Made by a program: the position numbers and the translations under genes. From a virus, in the IMG/VR virus record IMGVR_UViG_3300031565_000316, positions 1 through 26,284 of that record: a DNA stretch of 26,284 nt. The stretch is one strand, 5' to 3'. Shown in pieces: positions 25,088 to 26,284 of this stretch (within the stretch, counting starts at the first letter, position 1; each line of letters begins with the position of its first letter). The notes beneath the pieces were generated by a model, which saw only the letters and a list, made by a program, of their open reading frames with translations, made no database searches and had not been told where the DNA came from.

Positions 25088-25429
25088 TTATAAACAATTA
25101 CATCCGTCTTCATATAAATCATCTCCATTTATTGTCAGCATTAGTGTTCTTAAATAAGCAGCAGACTGAGTTACAATAAAAGGTGTTATTATATTCCTTA
25201 AATAAACCATTCTCCTATCAGGAAACTTATTTTCTGGTGGCCCAGTATATAATTCTGCTACTGCAATTATATCATTTCTATTAATAAAAAATGGTTTAGT
25301 TTTATTATAATCAGTTTGTTGAGTTGATTGATAATTATTACTCTCATCTCCAGGTGTAATTATTGTAGTAGGAAATGATTGAGTTAACTCTATATAATTA
25401 TTATCATATAATGCTATTTTTCTTGACAT
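25088..25429 (-). CDS. Unknown protein, 113 aa
   Basis: A 113-residue protein that I do not recognise. The N-terminal part is polar with many Thr, Asn and Gln (about 12-45), then FFINRNDIIAVAELYTGPPENKFPDRRMVYL gives a likely strand-helix-turn unit split by prolines, and the end is NGDDLYEDGCNCL with a CxC. The start (MSRKIALYDNNYIE) follows the stop of the nuclease gene by 6 nt, and the stop is 3 nt before the 172-aa gene, so it belongs to the packaging operon. Nothing in its sequence indicates a catalytic role. Confidence 0.75.
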   Translation of the reverse strand: MSRKIALYDNNYIELTQSFPTTIITPGDESNNYQSTQQTDYNKTKPFFINRNDIIAVAELYTGPPENKFPDRRMVYLRNIITPFIVTQSAAYLRTLMLTINGDDLYEDGCNCL

Positions 25430-25435
25430 AATCTT

Positions 25436-26251
25436 TTATTTTTTATTTTCTTTTAACCACATAATTAATGAATTAACTTCATCTTTTAAATATGGTAATT
25501 CATAGATTTTAATTTTCTCTAATACTGGTTCTCCATTTACATGTTCATTGATAGGATAGCCATTTGTATCTTCACCCACTTGTTTAAACTTTACATGTTG
25601 AATTGTTAGTTTTCCAATTTTAAGTTGAGGGTTGTGCTTTTTAATAATATACGCATAAATACTGAGTTGAAGGTTATAATGGTTTAAATTACAATCATCT
25701 AAATGATTAACGGGCTTATACATTTTATTAGTAATGCCCTCCCAATTTGTAAATCCTTTTTCTTTTATTTCTTTATTTGTTTTGTAATCATTAATGTTAA
25801 TATATCCATTTACAACTTCAACAACATCAGCTTGTCCACATAAACCTACTGATTTTAAGTATACTAAGTGTTCAGGATATAATCCATCTTTTAATTTTTG
25901 AACAGGTGCAAATTTAATACCTTCATCATTAATGATTGGTTTTATAATTGGCACTTCTACTCCATGACGGCCTATAGTATCTAGTTCCATCATATCTGCT
26001 TCTCTTTGATCATGATAAAAGTTACCCAACTTTATAGCTCTTGCTGTCTCACCATCCCATGCAGCCAGAATTTCTTTAGTTGTCATACCATACCACTTGG
26101 ACTTTTTATTTTTAGCTGATTTCTTAGCTTGACCATCTCTATCAAACTTAGGTTTAAACTTAGCAATAAATGAAGTTACACTTAGCCAGTTTATTTTTTC
26201 ATCATCTGTACTCTCATACACATGACCTTCTTCTACAAATTTTAGTCCCAT
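25436..26251 (-). CDS. PD-(D/E)XK nuclease, Cas4/RecB-like
   Basis: A 271-residue nuclease. The key residues of the PD-(D/E)XK fold are in order: H80 and E84 in GNFYHDQRE, E127 in YPEHLVY, D142 in GQADVVEV, D155 and K157 in INDYKT, and Q195-x3-Y199 in LQLSIYAY, which matches the QxxxY motif of RecB/Cas4-type exonucleases. No four-cysteine iron-sulfur cluster pattern is visible, so this is more like a single-domain RecB-type enzyme than canonical Cas4. Such phage enzymes process DNA ends in replication, recombination or packaging. It begins the block that leads to GroES, TerL and portal, so help in concatemer processing is plausible. The ATG at 26251 has an A-rich leader with a CAA repeat and no Shine-Dalgarno sequence. 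Confidence 0.88.
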   Translation of the reverse strand: MGLKFVEEGHVYESTDDEKINWLSVTSFIAKFKPKFDRDGQAKKSAKNKKSKWYGMTTKEILAAWDGETARAIKLGNFYHDQREADMMELDTIGRHGVEVPIIKPIINDEGIKFAPVQKLKDGLYPEHLVYLKSVGLCGQADVVEVVNGYININDYKTNKEIKEKGFTNWEGITNKMYKPVNHLDDCNLNHYNLQLSIYAYIIKKHNPQLKIGKLTIQHVKFKQVGEDTNGYPINEHVNGEPVLEKIKIYELPYLKDEVNSLIMWLKENKK

Positions 26252-26284
26252 GGTTTTATTTTTATGTTGTTGTTGTTGTATAAT
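26252..26284 (-). promoter_or_regulatory. A-rich leader with a CAA repeat before the nuclease gene
   Basis: Reading on the minus strand, ACAACAACAACAACA (complement of plus 26265-26279) is followed by ATAAAAATAAAACC and the ATG at 26251. Such unstructured A/C-rich leaders can substitute for a Shine-Dalgarno sequence in Bacteroidota. It reaches the window edge, so whether a promoter lies beyond is unknown. Confidence 0.45.

Noticed and set aside
1-26284. Defence system, toxin-antitoxin, integrase or lysogeny genes
   Set aside because: All genes read as virion, packaging or small coupled proteins. I found no recombinase, repressor or toxin motif, so the lifestyle cannot be judged from this window.
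1-26284. tRNA genes
   Set aside because: Gaps between genes are all under 130 nt; none shows a cloverleaf with a T-loop GTTCRANNC pattern.

Overview
The window is an A+T-rich stretch of a tailed-phage (Caudoviricetes) genome. Every convincing gene lies on the minus strand, so it reads from high to low coordinates. I see no tRNA, rRNA, integrase, insertion sequence, CRISPR array or bacterial housekeeping gene. Several things point to a phage of a Bacteroidota, probably marine, host: start codons have A-rich leaders and almost no Shine-Dalgarno sequence, the large terminase lacks a normal P-loop lysine, and the TerL, large coiled-coil portal, scaffold-like and capsid genes follow one another in the order seen in crAss-like podoviruses. 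The 191-aa cysteine-rich protein also resembles, from memory, a family common in such phages. I place it as crAss-like or a related Bacteroidota phage with moderate confidence; no homology search was possible. No tape measure, sheath or tube gene is recognisable, which fits a short tail but does not prove one.

Layout in reading order. (1) Packaging block, 26251-19267: a PD-(D/E)XK nuclease, two unknown small proteins, a GroES-like co-chaperonin overlapping TerL, the large terminase and a 916-aa portal. A possible 47-aa overlapping ORF sits before GroES. (2) Capsid block, 19137-15838: a scaffold-like acidic/coiled-coil protein, the probable major capsid protein with its own terminator, and an 84-aa small virion protein with another terminator-like hairpin. 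(3) Connector block, 15721-12659: two unknown proteins (one a candidate connector), then a 400-aa cysteine-containing protein isolated by a long 5' leader and a strong terminator, so probably abundant. (4) Tail and adhesin block, 12541-26: a cysteine-rich 191-aa protein, a 59-aa zinc-ribbon-like protein, a 180-aa protein with a fibre-type C-terminal domain, an 800-aa fibre and a terminator. Then follows a tightly packed cluster: a 520-aa fibre with FN3-like domains, a 56-aa protein, a 579-aa unknown protein, a 1415-aa repeat fibre ending in an S74 self-cleaving chaperone, and two small proteins.

Together this is a nearly continuous virion morphogenesis module. The terminase fills capsids through the portal, the scaffold and capsid proteins build the head, GroES probably works with host GroEL on one or more virion proteins, and a large share of the window (roughly positions 500-11200) is spent on host recognition. 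The parts least explained by known families are the 400-aa protein, the cysteine/zinc-ribbon cluster and the 579-aa protein inside the fibre cluster.
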